Positions 1 to 7,937 of a stretch of 13,757 bases of DNA are shown here, one piece after another. A program made the translations under genes and the position numbers. This DNA comes from Magnetovibrio sp. GTDB taxonomy: Bacteria > Pseudomonadota > Alphaproteobacteria > Rhodospirillales > Magnetovibrionaceae. Where the stretch lies: contig JAESUA010000330.1 in NCBI GenBank assembly GCA_016763255.1, forward strand, positions 1 through 13,757, given 5' to 3'. Position 1 is the stretch's first letter. Each line of letters opens with the position of its first letter. A model generated the notes under the pieces. The model had not been told where the DNA came from and searched no databases. It worked only from the letters and a program-made list of their open reading frames with translations.

Positions 1-171
1 GATCGCTTCCCCTTCATTCCCGACACCCGCGTGATCTTAATGTGTGCCGTGGGCAAACGTTCTGCCGCCGCCGCAAAACAGCTGATGAAGGCTGGCTTTC
101 GGCAAACCCATCACATGAAGGGCGGCTTGACCGCCTGGAAAGAGACGGGCCTGGAAACGGAACAGGATTAA
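1..171 (+). CDS. Rhodanese-like domain protein, C-terminal part (5' end outside window)
   Basis: This is an open frame from the first base of the window to TAA at 169-171, 56 residues long. It reads as the C-terminal half of a single rhodanese domain. The active-site loop CAVGKRS lies at residues 15-21 with the CxxxxR spacing of the sulfurtransferase persulfide loop. It is followed by an alanine-rich helix and the typical ending HHMKGGLTAWKE. Rhodaneses move sulfane sulfur from thiosulfate or a persulfide to a thiol acceptor. The cysteine is present, so the domain is probably active. What precedes the domain cannot be seen, so a longer fusion protein is possible. It converges on the DUF1127 gene, with the terminator at 301-337 between them. 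Confidence 0.85.
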   Translation, partial: DRFPFIPDTRVILMCAVGKRSAAAAKQLMKAGFRQTHHMKGGLTAWKETGLETEQD

Positions 172-213
172 GTTTGGTCGCGGATCCAAATTCCTAAGTA
201 CAGGCCCAGCCTT

Positions 214-277
214 TGAGCCGCTCTTAATGTTCAGCGCACCCCCCTCGCGCATGCCTTCGAACGTATGGAGCGGCTCA
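214..277. repeat. 10-bp inverted repeat in the rhodanese 3' region
   Basis: The arms TGAGCCGCTC (214-223) and GAGCGGCTCA (268-277) are exact reverse complements separated by 44 bases. A separate 13-bp palindrome, TTTGGGTCCCAAA, lies at 283-295, just before the terminator. Both sit in the untranslated stretch between convergent genes. They may fold in the 3' UTR of the rhodanese mRNA. No function can be assigned. Confidence 0.35.
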
Positions 278-300
278 TTCCTTTTGGGTCCCAAATGCCC

Positions 301-337
301 AACAAAAAAGAGCCCCGAAATGGGGCTCTTTTTTGTT
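301..337. terminator. Bidirectional Rho-independent terminator
   Basis: The arms 301-316 and 322-337 are perfectly complementary over 16 bp around the 5-base loop GAAAT. The GC core GAGCCCC/GGGGCTC is flanked by an A6 tract on the left and a T6 tract on the right, so it can end transcription on either strand. It lies between the convergent rhodanese (+) and DUF1127 (-) genes and serves both. Confidence 0.93.
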
Positions 338-359
338 GTCTTAAAAACACCGTAAAACG

Positions 360-596
360 TTAAGCGGAGTTCTTAAAATTGCCACGCACAACGCCAGTGA
401 TTTCGCCGCGGGTGATGCCGATATCTGCGAGACAACGGTCATCAAGCTGCTGCAGTTCCACAACTGCCGCGCGCACGGCCATTTCACGACGGATATAGGC
501 CATCACGTTATCAAAGCCAGCCAACGAAAGCAGCTTGGAAGCCTTAGCGACAAAGGCATTGCCCGAAGGCAGGTGGTTAAAAGTCAGAGTGGTCAT
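360..596 (-). CDS. DUF1127 (YjiS-like) small protein
   Basis: This 78-residue protein has the DUF1127 signature in its C-terminal half. An arginine-containing helix begins around residue 36 (YIRREMAVRAAVVELQQL) and is followed by DDRCLADIGITRGEI at about 52-66. The family is abundant in Alphaproteobacteria. Short members are known there as arginine-rich proteins tied to RNA turnover, phosphate and carbon responses. This copy has fewer arginines than the short forms and an extra N-terminal part of about 35 residues. There is no signal peptide or membrane segment. The ATG is preceded by the Shine-Dalgarno-like AAAAGGAA (607-614 on the plus strand) at about 10 bases. The gene lies 119 bp downstream of tlyA on the same strand with no terminator visible between them, so readthrough from the operon is possible. 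It ends at the terminator 301-337. Confidence 0.88.
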   Translation of the reverse strand: MTTLTFNHLPSGNAFVAKASKLLSLAGFDNVMAYIRREMAVRAAVVELQQLDDRCLADIGITRGEITGVVRGNFKNSA

Positions 597-715
597 CTTA
601 GGGGTGTTCCTTTTACAGTCGGCCTTGATGGCTCGATCTTGCGAAAGGATATACGCTCGTTAAGCGCGCACGAGGAGTGCTGGTTATACGGCCGAGATAT
701 GCAGTGAGCGCATAG

Positions 716-1471
716 CTAGGAATTGGGCTGAAATTGCCCACAAATCAAAAACTCAATATTGCCCTCAGGCCCCTTGATCGGGCTTTGGGTGATGCCTTTG
801 ACGCTCCAGCCCTCGAGCCCGCCCAGCCATGCCTCGATGCGGTCGCAGACCTCTTGGTGGAGTTCGGGGTCGCGGACCACACCGCCCTTGCCGACGCGGC
901 CTTTGCCGACCTCGAACTGGGGTTTGATCAGCGCGATCAGATGACCACCCGGCTGCACCAGGGATAGGGCTGCGGGCAGAACCGTTTCCAGGCCGATGAA
1001 CGAGGCATCGCAGACCACCATGTGGATGGGATCAGAGATATCTTCAGACGTGAGGTGGCGGGCGTTGGTTTTTTCCATCACCACCACGCGTTCGTCGCTT
1101 CTCAGCTTCCACGCCAGTTGGGCGGTGCCGACATCAACGGCGAAGACCTTGGTCGCGCCGCCCGTCAACAATACGTCGGTAAAACCGCCGGTGCTGGAAC
1201 CCACATCGATGCAGGTCTTGGCCGTGACATCGATGTCAAATTCCTTGAGGCCCTTTTCCAGCTTCAACCCGCCGCGCGACACCCACGGGTGGTCCTGGCC
1301 TTTGATGTCGATGGCGATGTCGGTTTTGACCTGTTGACCGGCCTTGTCCAGGCGCTTGGAATCGCTATAGATGTGCCCCGCCATGATCATCGCTTGGGCA
1401 CGCGAACGGCTTTCCACCAGTCCGCGCTCCACCAGCAATTGGTCGAGGCGCAGCTTGCCGGGTTTGCTCAT
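716..1471 (-). CDS. tlyA: TlyA family rRNA 2'-O-methyltransferase (hemolysin A family)
   Basis: This 251-residue protein has an S4 RNA-binding domain at about residues 7-66 (LRLDQLLVERGLVESRSRAQ) joined to an FtsJ-like Rossmann methyltransferase. The SAM-binding motif I, CIDVGSSTGGFTDVLL, is at 87-102. CDASF is at 154-158, and the KPQFE plus glycine-rich loop is at 183-200. The conserved SRGGLKL linker lies at 65-71. TlyA methylates ribosomal RNA on cytidine 2'-hydroxyls; mycobacterial TlyA acts on 16S C1409 and 23S C1920 and affects capreomycin sensitivity. Many bacteria carry a shorter form acting only on 23S, and the length cannot settle which this is. The older name hemolysin A should not be taken as function. 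The ATG lies 6 bases after the dxs stop, so the gene is co-transcribed with dxs and is probably the last gene of the operon. Confidence 0.93.
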   Translation of the reverse strand: MSKPGKLRLDQLLVERGLVESRSRAQAMIMAGHIYSDSKRLDKAGQQVKTDIAIDIKGQDHPWVSRGGLKLEKGLKEFDIDVTAKTCIDVGSSTGGFTDVLLTGGATKVFAVDVGTAQLAWKLRSDERVVVMEKTNARHLTSEDISDPIHMVVCDASFIGLETVLPAALSLVQPGGHLIALIKPQFEVGKGRVGKGGVVRDPELHQEVCDRIEAWLGGLEGWSVKGITQSPIKGPEGNIEFLICGQFQPNS

Positions 1472-1477
1472 CTAGAT

Positions 1478-3445
1478 TTAAGCCTGTTCAGACAGGCTAG
1501 CGGCACCCGTGTCCAGGGCGTCCGTGACCAGGCCATCCAGGCCCAACGCGTCCAACGCCGAAGCGGCAATATCGCGGGCGGTGAGGCCAGCCTGTATCAG
1601 CTGGGCGTCCTGGCTGTCTTGTTCGATGAACAGGTCCGGTAGGTTCAACGTACGCACCTTCAACGCGCCATCCAACAAGCCAACACCGGCCAAAAATTGC
1701 AGTACCGCGGCACCAAAGCCGCCCTGGCTGCCCTCTTCCACCGTGATCAAAACATCGTGCTGGGTGGCCAAGCTGCGCACCATATCGGTGTCCAGCGGTT
1801 TCAAGAACCGCGCATCAGCCACCGTGGTCGACAAACCGCGTGCAGCGAGCATTTCCGCCGCTTCTTGGGCGGCGGCCAAGCGCGTGCCGATGGACAGCAA
1901 CGCCTCCGTGGTGCCCTGTTGCAAGATCCGGCCCTTGCCGATCGGCAACACTTCACCTTGTGCAGGAAGCTCGACGCCGACGCCTTCGCCGCGCGGATAG
2001 CGCAGTGCACTGGGGCCATCATCATAAGCGGCCGCCGTGGCGGTCATGTGTTTAAGCTCGGCTTCATCTGCGGGGGCCATGACGACGATGCCCGGCACAC
2101 AGTTCAGATACGAAAGGTCATACGCACCGTGATGGGTCGCCCCATCCGCGCCCACCAAACCGGCACGGTCCAAGGCAAAGCGCACCGGCAAGCCTTGCAG
2201 CGCCACATCGTGGATCAGTTGATCAAAAGCGCGCTGCATGAAGGTCGAATAGATGGCGCAAAACGGTTTATAACCTTCGGTCGCCAACCCGGCGGCAAAG
2301 GTCACCGCATGCTGTTCGGCGATACCGACATCAAAAAACCGTTTGGGATAAGATGCAGCAAAGGCATCCAAGCCGGTGCCCGTTGGCATGGCCGCGGTGA
2401 TGGCGCAGATTTTATCATCCAATCCACCCAAGCGATGCAATTCTTCGGAAAACACCTTGGTATAGCTGGGCGCGTTGGATTTGGCTTTGACCTGCTTGCC
2501 GGTGATCACATCAAATTTGCTGACGCCGTGGTATTTGTCCGAGGCCTGTTCGGCGTGCACATAGCCATGGCCCTTTTCGGTTTTGACGTGCAACAACACC
2601 GGCCCGGTGCCGCCGTCATCACGGATGTTTTTCAACACCGGCAACAGATGGTCGAGGTTATGGCCGTCGATGGGGCCAACGTAATAAATGCCCATTTCTT
2701 CGAACATGGTGCCGCCGGTGACCAGCGTGCGGGCGTATTCTTCGGCCCGACGTGCGGTATCACCCAGCATTTTGGGCAGTTTAAGGGTCAGCTGCTTGGC
2801 AAAATCACGTGCCGAGCGGTACGTCTTGGATGACACCAAGCGCGACAAATACGCGCTCATCGCGCCCACCGGGGCGGCGATCGACATATCGTTGTCGTTC
2901 AAGATGATGATCATGCGCGAATGCTGGGCCCCGGCATGGTTCATGGCTTCAAATACCATGCCCGCGCTCATCGCGCCGTCACCGATCACCGCGATGACAT
3001 TGTTTTCGCCGTCTTGCAGATCGCGCGCCACCGCCATGCCCAGACCGGCAGAGATTGAGGTGGAGCTGTGCCCCGCGCCGAACGGGTCATATTCGCTTTC
3101 GGACCGATTGGTGAAGCCCGACAGCCCGCCGGCTTGACGCAAGGTCGGCATGGCCTCACGGCGTCCGGTCAAAATTTTGTGCGGATAACACTGATGACCA
3201 ACATCCCACAAGACACGGTCCGCAGGGGTGTTGAACACATGGTGCAGCGCCACGGTCAGCTCGACCACGCCCAGGCTCGAACCCAGGTGGCCGCCGGTGA
3301 ACGAAACATTGCGGATGGTGTCCGCGCGCAGCTCATCACTGAGCTTTTTCAGCGCATCGACGCTCAACTCCCGGATATCTTCAGGCTTTTTCACCTGATC
3401 CAGAAGCGGTGTCTCCCCCCCATTGGTGACATCTCTTGTAGACAA
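1478..3445 (-). CDS. dxs: 1-deoxy-D-xylulose-5-phosphate synthase
   Basis: This 655-residue thiamine-diphosphate enzyme condenses pyruvate and glyceraldehyde 3-phosphate into DXP. It is the first step of the non-mevalonate isoprenoid pathway and a branch to thiamine and pyridoxal. GGHLGSSLG is at 51-59. The TPP/Mg motif runs from GDGAMS at 155 to NDNDMSI at 183-189. The transketolase pyrimidine domain carries [15 protein letters not shown] at 374-388, with the catalytic glutamate at 377, and [15 protein letters not shown] is at 426-440. The C-terminal transketolase domain is complete and ends with a roughly 20-residue tail slightly longer than usual. The best start is TTG: there is no in-frame ATG near it, and the GTG about 17 codons downstream would cut the conserved ETPLLDQV segment. 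GAGGAA sits almost on the TTG, so the exact start is uncertain. It follows ispA by 52 bases and precedes tlyA by 6. Confidence 0.97.
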   Translation of the reverse strand: MSTRDVTNGGETPLLDQVKKPEDIRELSVDALKKLSDELRADTIRNVSFTGGHLGSSLGVVELTVALHHVFNTPADRVLWDVGHQCYPHKILTGRREAMPTLRQAGGLSGFTNRSESEYDPFGAGHSSTSISAGLGMAVARDLQDGENNVIAVIGDGAMSAGMVFEAMNHAGAQHSRMIIILNDNDMSIAAPVGAMSAYLSRLVSSKTYRSARDFAKQLTLKLPKMLGDTARRAEEYARTLVTGGTMFEEMGIYYVGPIDGHNLDHLLPVLKNIRDDGGTGPVLLHVKTEKGHGYVHAEQASDKYHGVSKFDVITGKQVKAKSNAPSYTKVFSEELHRLGGLDDKICAITAAMPTGTGLDAFAASYPKRFFDVGIAEQHAVTFAAGLATEGYKPFCAIYSTFMQRAFDQLIHDVALQGLPVRFALDRAGLVGADGATHHGAYDLSYLNCVPGIVVMAPADEAELKHMTATAAAYDDGPSALRYPRGEGVGVELPAQGEVLPIGKGRILQQGTTEALLSIGTRLAAAQEAAEMLAARGLSTTVADARFLKPLDTDMVRSLATQHDVLITVEEGSQGGFGAAVLQFLAGVGLLDGALKVRTLNLPDLFIEQDSQDAQLIQAGLTARDIAASALDALGLDGLVTDALDTGAASLSEQA

Positions 3446-3497
3446 TTCAATTCCTCACGCCGTCTTAGATGCGGCGAAATGTTACATCTTTAGTGAC

Positions 3498-4403
3498 TTA
3501 GGATACGCGATTTACCACAAAATGCGCCATATCACGTAACGGATTGGCTTTTTCCTCAAAAACATCAAGGTGTGCAATGGCTTGATCGCGCAATACTTGA
3601 GCTTGCTCACGGGCATTTTCAACGCCCATCAGCGAAACGAAGGTCGCTTTGCCCTGTTCTTCATCCTTGCCGGCGCGCTTGCCGAGATCTTCGGTACTCT
3701 GCGTCACGTCGAGAAGATCGTCGACGATTTGGAACGCCAAACCTAAATCATGGGCATAACCATGCAGCTTGTTCAGGGCATGGTCGGACGCCTTGCCCAA
3801 AATCCCGCCCGAGATACAGGCAAAATTGATCAAACCACCGGTCTTCATGCGTTGCAGGCGGGCGATCTCGTTCATATCCAAATCATGCTGGTGAGCCACA
3901 AGGTCGAGCATCTGGCCACCGACCATGCCCAACGCACCCGCCGATTTGGACAATTCTTTGACCAACTCAATGCGCACGCTGGCATCTTGATGGGTACCGT
4001 CTTCGGCCAACACCTCAAAGGCACGGGTCAAAAGCGCATCCCCGGCCAAGATTGCGGTGGCTTCATCGCATTTGATATGACAGGTCGGCTGACCACGGCG
4101 CAAATCATCGTCGTCCATGGCCGGAAGGTCGTCGTGCACCAGCGAATAGCAATGCACCATTTCGATCGCCGCAGCGACCCGCAACGCACATTTAGGATCG
4201 ACATTAAACAGCGCCGCCGTGTGCAGGGCCAGATAGGGCCGCACCCGCTTTCCGCCCAACAGGGCCGCATAACGCACCGCTTCCATCAGCCGCGCTTCGG
4301 GACCGTTATCAATGGGCAGCAAGGTGTCCATGGCGCGGGTGGCAAATTCCGCGTCTTGATCCAAACGGGCGGCGAAGGTTTCGGCGTTGAATTGATAGGT
4401 CAA
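3498..4403 (-). CDS. ispA: Polyprenyl synthetase, farnesyl diphosphate synthase type
   Basis: This 301-residue all-helical prenyltransferase joins dimethylallyl or geranyl diphosphate with isopentenyl diphosphate to give farnesyl diphosphate, the precursor of quinones, undecaprenyl carrier and hopanoids. GGKRVRPYL is at 50-58. The first Asp-rich motif is DDLPAMDDDDLRRG at 91-104, with the DDxxxxD spacing of bacterial type II FPP synthases. GGQMLDL is at 162-168. The second Asp-rich region is FQIVDDLLDVTQSTEDLGK at 224-242. Length matches E. coli IspA (299). The start is TTG, one base after the xseB stop (TGAATTG), with GGAG about 10 bases upstream at 4414-4417; the next ATG, at codon 26, would remove the first helix. 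The tight spacing implies translational coupling. Geranylgeranyl synthase is an alternative, but the xseB-dxs context favours IspA. Confidence 0.95.
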   Translation of the reverse strand: MTYQFNAETFAARLDQDAEFATRAMDTLLPIDNGPEARLMEAVRYAALLGGKRVRPYLALHTAALFNVDPKCALRVAAAIEMVHCYSLVHDDLPAMDDDDLRRGQPTCHIKCDEATAILAGDALLTRAFEVLAEDGTHQDASVRIELVKELSKSAGALGMVGGQMLDLVAHQHDLDMNEIARLQRMKTGGLINFACISGGILGKASDHALNKLHGYAHDLGLAFQIVDDLLDVTQSTEDLGKRAGKDEEQGKATFVSLMGVENAREQAQVLRDQAIAHLDVFEEKANPLRDMAHFVVNRVS

Positions 4404-4404
4404 T

Positions 4405-4659
4405 TCACTCGAACTCCGTCACTTGTACGCCGTCTTGGCTGGGCATAATTTTTTCGATGCGCGCTTCGGCTTCTTTGAGCTTGGCGGCGCAGTGACGTTT
4501 CAGCAACGTGCCGCGCTCAAAGGCCTTGATCGCGCCTTCCAGCTCGCCGCGCCCATCTTCCAGGTCGCGCACGATGTTTTCCAGCTCAGCCAGGGCATCT
4601 TCGAAGCTGAGTTTGAGGATGTCTTTGGGAATTTCTGTAGTCTTTGATGTATCGGCCAT
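4405..4659 (-). CDS. xseB: Exodeoxyribonuclease VII small subunit
   Basis: This 84-residue protein has the typical XseB helical hairpin, LSFEDALAELENIVRDLEDG at about 17-36 followed by the ERGTLLKRHCAAKLKEAEARIEKI helix. Several XseB copies bind one XseA to form exonuclease VII, which degrades single-stranded DNA from both ends. XseA is not in this window. The ATG is preceded by AAGGCGG. The stop lies one base before the TTG of ispA, an old association seen in many proteobacteria (xseB-ispA-dxs). The gene starts 58 bases after the deacetylase stop on the same strand. Confidence 0.94.
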   Translation of the reverse strand: MADTSKTTEIPKDILKLSFEDALAELENIVRDLEDGRGELEGAIKAFERGTLLKRHCAAKLKEAEARIEKIMPSQDGVQVTEFE

Positions 4660-4717
4660 ATGTCCGCCTTTTCTTTTGCCGGACTCTAGTGCCCCAGCCC
4701 CCGGCCCGCAACCGATT

Positions 4718-5644
4718 TTAAGCGCCCATAAGGGCCTTCACATGCACCGCGACGCTGCTCGACAAAGCATCCAGATCATAACCGCCTTCCAACACCGAGA
4801 CCAAGCGCCCTTGCGCGCATTGATCGGCGATGGCCAACAGCTCATCGCTGATCCAAGCATAATCGGCTTGGTGAAAATCCAGCCCCGCCAGCGGGTCGTT
4901 GGTATGGGCATCAAATCCCGCCGAAACCAACACCAAATCGGGGGCAAAATCTTTGATTGCCGGGCGGATAAAGCCGAAGGCATCACGAAAATCTGCGCCT
5001 GAACTGCCCGGCGGCAACGTCGCGTTAACGATGTTGCCAAACTTTCCGCGCTCGCGCTCCGCCCCGCTACCCGGATAACAAGGTGATTGATGGGTCGAGG
5101 CAAAAAACAAATTTTCATGATCCCAAAAGGCCTGTTGGGTGCCATTGCCATGATGCACGTCAAAATCCATCACCGCGACGCGGTCGATTCCCTCGATCTC
5201 CAGGGCGTGAAACGCGGCAATGGCGATGTTGTTGAACACGCAAAAGCCCATGGCATGATCACGTTCGGCGTGATGGCCGGGTGGGCGCAATGCACAAAAC
5301 GCATTGTCCACTTGCCCCGCAACCACCGCATCCACCGCCGCACACACCCCGCCCACGGCATATAAGGCCGCATCACCGGAACCGGGCGAAAGAATGGTAT
5401 CGGCGTCCAACTGGCCATAGCCGTCTTGCGGCACGGCGGCAAAAACCGATTGAATGTAATCATCATCGTGGACCCGCTTGATGTCCCAAACCGAACCACG
5501 CGGCGCATCTCGTCGAATAAGGGCATCAAATTCAGCGTCCGCCAAGCGCTCCTGAATGGCGCGAATGCGATCGATGCGTTCCGGGTGGCCGGGGCCGGTA
5601 TCATGTTCCAAGGAACTGGGATGACTATAAAAAAGTGTGCTCAC
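4718..5644 (-). CDS. Histone deacetylase superfamily protein (HdaH/AcuC-like)
   Basis: This 308-residue protein is a full-length class II HDAC-like domain with every catalytic residue visible. RPPGHHAE (120-127) supplies the His-His pair at 124-125. MDFDVHHGNGT (159-169) supplies zinc ligands Asp162 and His164, SAGFDAH (241-247) supplies zinc ligand Asp245, and LEGGYD (285-290) supplies the transition-state Tyr289. The N-terminal GPGHPERIDRIRAI is also typical. It should be a zinc amidohydrolase removing acetyl or acyl groups from lysine or a small amine. The bacterial substrate cannot be told from sequence; acetylpolyamine hydrolase and AcuC-type roles are alternatives. The start is GTG, with AGGGAA about 13 bases upstream. 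It is the first gene of the minus-strand operon and is divergent from the RND adaptor, with 138 bases between them. There is no signal peptide, so it is cytoplasmic. Confidence 0.92.
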   Translation of the reverse strand: MSTLFYSHPSSLEHDTGPGHPERIDRIRAIQERLADAEFDALIRRDAPRGSVWDIKRVHDDDYIQSVFAAVPQDGYGQLDADTILSPGSGDAALYAVGGVCAAVDAVVAGQVDNAFCALRPPGHHAERDHAMGFCVFNNIAIAAFHALEIEGIDRVAVMDFDVHHGNGTQQAFWDHENLFFASTHQSPCYPGSGAERERGKFGNIVNATLPPGSSGADFRDAFGFIRPAIKDFAPDLVLVSAGFDAHTNDPLAGLDFHQADYAWISDELLAIADQCAQGRLVSVLEGGYDLDALSSSVAVHVKALMGA

Positions 5645-5714
5645 GATCGCGTGTTTCCCTATATGGATAAGGACAAGATAAGCTCATACGATACATTCGG
5701 TTACAAATCCTAAC

Positions 5715-5743
5715 TTGACCCGCAATTCCACCGCGCCCTACAA
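5715..5743 (+). promoter_or_regulatory. Candidate sigma-70 promoter of the efflux genes
   Basis: TTGACC (5715-5720) is a good -35 hexamer. At a spacer of 17 lies CTACAA (5738-5743), or at 18 TACAAC, as a weak -10. It is the best candidate in the 138-bp divergent region between the deacetylase and the adaptor and would give a leader of roughly 30 bases. The -10 match is poor, so the pair may need an activator or be only weakly used. Confidence 0.35.
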
Positions 5744-5766
5744 CTTTGATCAAGCACTTTTGAGCT

Positions 5767-5773
5767 AAGAGGA
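5767..5773 (+). promoter_or_regulatory. Ribosome binding site of the adaptor gene
   Basis: AAGAGGA ends 9 bases before the ATG at 5783. This is a strong Shine-Dalgarno match that fixes the start of the adaptor and agrees with a signal peptide beginning at that methionine. Confidence 0.8.
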
Positions 5774-5782
5774 AAATAGTAT

Positions 5783-6970
5783 ATGGCTGTGCCCACATTC
5801 GCATTCAATATAGCCGTGCGCACATGTGCGCGGGCCGTGCTGTTGGGCGGTCTCGGTGTCGTTATCGCCGGGACGATGCCTATTTATGGCCCCGCTTATG
5901 CTCAAGAAAAAAAACATGATGATGCCGAAGATGGGGACCAAGTCGCCTTGGTCGGCGTGGATACGGTGATTCGTGAACGGGCTCGCCAAACGGTTCCGGT
6001 GATCGGTCGTTTGGTGGCACAGCAATCGGGTGTGGTCTCGGTGCTGATCAAAGGCGTGGTGGCTAAAATCAGCGTGCGTGTCGGCGACCGTGTCGCCCCC
6101 GGCGACGTGATGGCGCGGCTGCGACCCAACAGCCTGAAATGGTCGCGTGATCTGCGCGCCGCCGAAGTCGAAAGCGCCAAAGCCAGCCTGGAAAATGCCA
6201 AGACCCAGGCCAGCCTGCGCCGTCAAGAACTCAAACGCCTGGAAAATCTGAAAAAGTCTGCGGCCTTCAGCGTTGCACGTTTTGAAGACGCCCAAAAAGA
6301 ATTGGCCAAAGCCCAAAGCGATGCCGCACGCGCGGTTGCCGAATTGGCGGTCGCCACCGCCAATGTCAATTTGGCACAGATCGATCTCGACAACGCCGAC
6401 GTCAAAGCCCCTTATGCTGGCGTGGTGTCCGCAGTGCACACCGAAATTGGCACCTATCTCAACACCGGCCAATCGGTGGTGACCCTGGTCGATGACGCCA
6501 ACATGGAAATCGAAGCCGATGTTCCAGCCCATCGCACCCCAGGATTACTGGCGGGCACGAAGGTTCACTTCACCACCAATGGCTCTCCGCAACACGTCGC
6601 CACCGTGCGCGCCGCGGTGCCGCAAGGAAACCCCCTAACCCGCACCCGCACCGTACGTTTTGTTCCGGCCCCCGGGACAATTACAAGCGGTTCCGCAGCC
6701 AACCAAACCGTGTCGATTTTGATCCCCGCAGGGCCGGCGCGTGATGTGGTGACGGTGCACAAAGATGCGATCCTCAACAAAGCTGGCAAGCGGGTGGTGT
6801 TTATATTCCAGGACGGTAAAGCCAAACTGCGCCCGGTCAACTTGGGTGAAGCCGTCGGCACGCGCTTTATCGTGATGTCGGGCCTTAAGCCTGGCGACAG
6901 CGTGGTGGTGCGCGGCAACGAACGCCTCACCCCCGACCAAGACATCCAAGACAATGCCTCCAGCCAGTAA
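5783..6970 (+). CDS. RND efflux periplasmic adaptor (HlyD/MFP family)
   Basis: This 395-residue protein has a signal peptide. A positive N-region and hydrophobic core (about 18-33) end at a likely signal peptidase site AYA|Q after residue 40. There is no lipobox cysteine at the cleavage point, so it is probably periplasmic rather than a lipoprotein. The half-lipoyl segments are at about 82-115 (GVVAKISVRVGDRVAPGDVMARL) and 206-235 (VKAPYAGVVSAV...GTYLNTGQSVVTLV). They flank an alanine- and lysine-rich alpha-hairpin at about 125-205. Beta-barrel and membrane-proximal domains follow, ending at GLKPGDSVVVRGNERL. It should link the RND permease to an outer-membrane channel. No TolC-like gene is in the window, so the channel is encoded elsewhere. 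The permease starts 67 bases downstream, in the same operon. The substrate is unknown. Confidence 0.93.
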   Translation: MAVPTFAFNIAVRTCARAVLLGGLGVVIAGTMPIYGPAYAQEKKHDDAEDGDQVALVGVDTVIRERARQTVPVIGRLVAQQSGVVSVLIKGVVAKISVRVGDRVAPGDVMARLRPNSLKWSRDLRAAEVESAKASLENAKTQASLRRQELKRLENLKKSAAFSVARFEDAQKELAKAQSDAARAVAELAVATANVNLAQIDLDNADVKAPYAGVVSAVHTEIGTYLNTGQSVVTLVDDANMEIEADVPAHRTPGLLAGTKVHFTTNGSPQHVATVRAAVPQGNPLTRTRTVRFVPAPGTITSGSAANQTVSILIPAGPARDVVTVHKDAILNKAGKRVVFIFQDGKAKLRPVNLGEAVGTRFIVMSGLKPGDSVVVRGNERLTPDQDIQDNASSQ

Positions 6971-6971
6971 G

Positions 6972-6998
6972 TGCCCGCCTCGTAATTGCCCGCCTCGT
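6972..6998 (+). repeat. Short tandem duplication between adaptor and permease
   Basis: TGCCCGCCTCGT occurs at 6972-6983 and again at 6987-6998, giving two imperfect 15-base units directly after the adaptor stop codon. A small GC palindrome, ACCCC-CA-GGGGT, follows at 7004-7015. It looks like a local slippage duplication in the intercistronic spacer. No role is evident. Confidence 0.5.
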
Positions 6999-7037
6999 TA
7001 AGTACCCCCAGGGGTCTACCTATAAGGTCCTCAAGCG

Positions 7038-7937
7038 ATGAACCTGATCAAAACCTCCATCGACCGCCCCATCGCCATCGTTTCGGCGGTGCTGATGGTG
7101 GTCATGTTTGGGCTGTTGGCGCTGGAGAAAATCCCCATTCAGTTAACCCCGGACATCAACAAGCCGGTGCTCAGCGTGCGCACCAACTGGTCCGGTGCTG
7201 CGCCTGCGGAAGTCGAACGTGAATTTCTCAACCGCCAAGAAGACGTTTTGCGCGGTCTTGAAGGGCTCGATAAAATGAGCGGCCGGGCCCAGCATGGCCG
7301 CGCGTCCGTGACCTTGGAATTCAACATCGGTCAGGACATGGACAAGGCCCTGTTGCTGGTCGCCAACCGCTTGGACCGCATTGATAGCTACCCCGAAGAA
7401 GTCGATAAACCGACCCTTTCGACACGCGGCAGCGAAGACACCCCGATTGCCTGGTTTACCCTCAAACGCCTGCCCGGCAATGAGCGCGAAATCCACACCT
7501 ATGGCGATTATGTCGAAAACGTGATTCAAGATCGTTTGGAACGCGTCACCGGCGTCGCGGGCATGAATGTCTACGGCGGCACCTCGCGTGAAATGCGCGT
7601 CACCGTGGATCCGGTGCGGATGGCCAATTTCAGCCTCACCGTACCGCAAGTTGTCAATGCTTTGCGCGGCGCAAACTCATCCGCCACGGCGGGTCATGTC
7701 GATGAAGGCAAACGCCGTTATGTGGTGCGCACGCAAGGCGAACTGACCACCGTGGCCCAAGTCCAAGCGGTGATTGTGCGCTCATTGCAAGACCCCGTCA
7801 CGGGCAGTGTCTCGCGGGTTACCATCGCCGATCTTGGCGACGTCACCTACGCCTACAAAGACCCCACCGCCTTCATCCGCCGGTCCGGCGGGCAAGCCTT
7901 GGCGATGAATGTCATACGCGAACCGGGGCCAACGTGA
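7038..7937 (+). CDS. RND permease, N-terminal fragment (TM1 and first porter region)
   Basis: This frame of 299 residues starts at ATG with AAGG about 11 bases upstream. It begins with the classic RND N-terminus, MNLIKTSIDRPIAI, and TM1 at about 11-29. The periplasmic porter segments follow, with FLNRQEDVLRGLEGLDKMSGRAQHG and NRLDRIDSYPEEVDKPTL. It ends in PGPT at a TGA (7935-7937), just before the region that should lead to TM2. The last two residues are out of the original frame. Alone it would have one membrane anchor and half a porter domain and could not transport. The TGA overlaps the GTG of the next frame (GTGA), so coupled re-initiation is conceivable. Confidence 0.85.
   Translation: MNLIKTSIDRPIAIVSAVLMVVMFGLLALEKIPIQLTPDINKPVLSVRTNWSGAAPAEVEREFLNRQEDVLRGLEGLDKMSGRAQHGRASVTLEFNIGQDMDKALLLVANRLDRIDSYPEEVDKPTLSTRGSEDTPIAWFTLKRLPGNEREIHTYGDYVENVIQDRLERVTGVAGMNVYGGTSREMRVTVDPVRMANFSLTVPQVVNALRGANSSATAGHVDEGKRRYVVRTQGELTTVAQVQAVIVRSLQDPVTGSVSRVTIADLGDVTYAYKDPTAFIRRSGGQALAMNVIREPGPT

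Noticed and set aside
37..294. 85-codon minus-strand frame at the left edge
   Set aside because: It overlaps the rhodanese C-terminus antisense and shows no family features.
1697..2833. 378-codon plus-strand open frame inside dxs
   Set aside because: It is fully antisense to dxs, whose motifs are unambiguous. The frame is rich in His, Gly and Gln typical of a reverse-frame shadow, with no domain.
3446..3497. Thiamine riboswitch before dxs
   Set aside because: The ispA-dxs gap is only 52 bases and lacks the TPP riboswitch core, so it cannot hold that structure.
5765..6532. 255-codon minus-strand open frame over the adaptor gene
   Set aside because: Antisense to a clear signal-peptide adaptor. 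Its composition (Gly, Phe, His-rich) has no recognisable motif and no ribosome binding site supports it.
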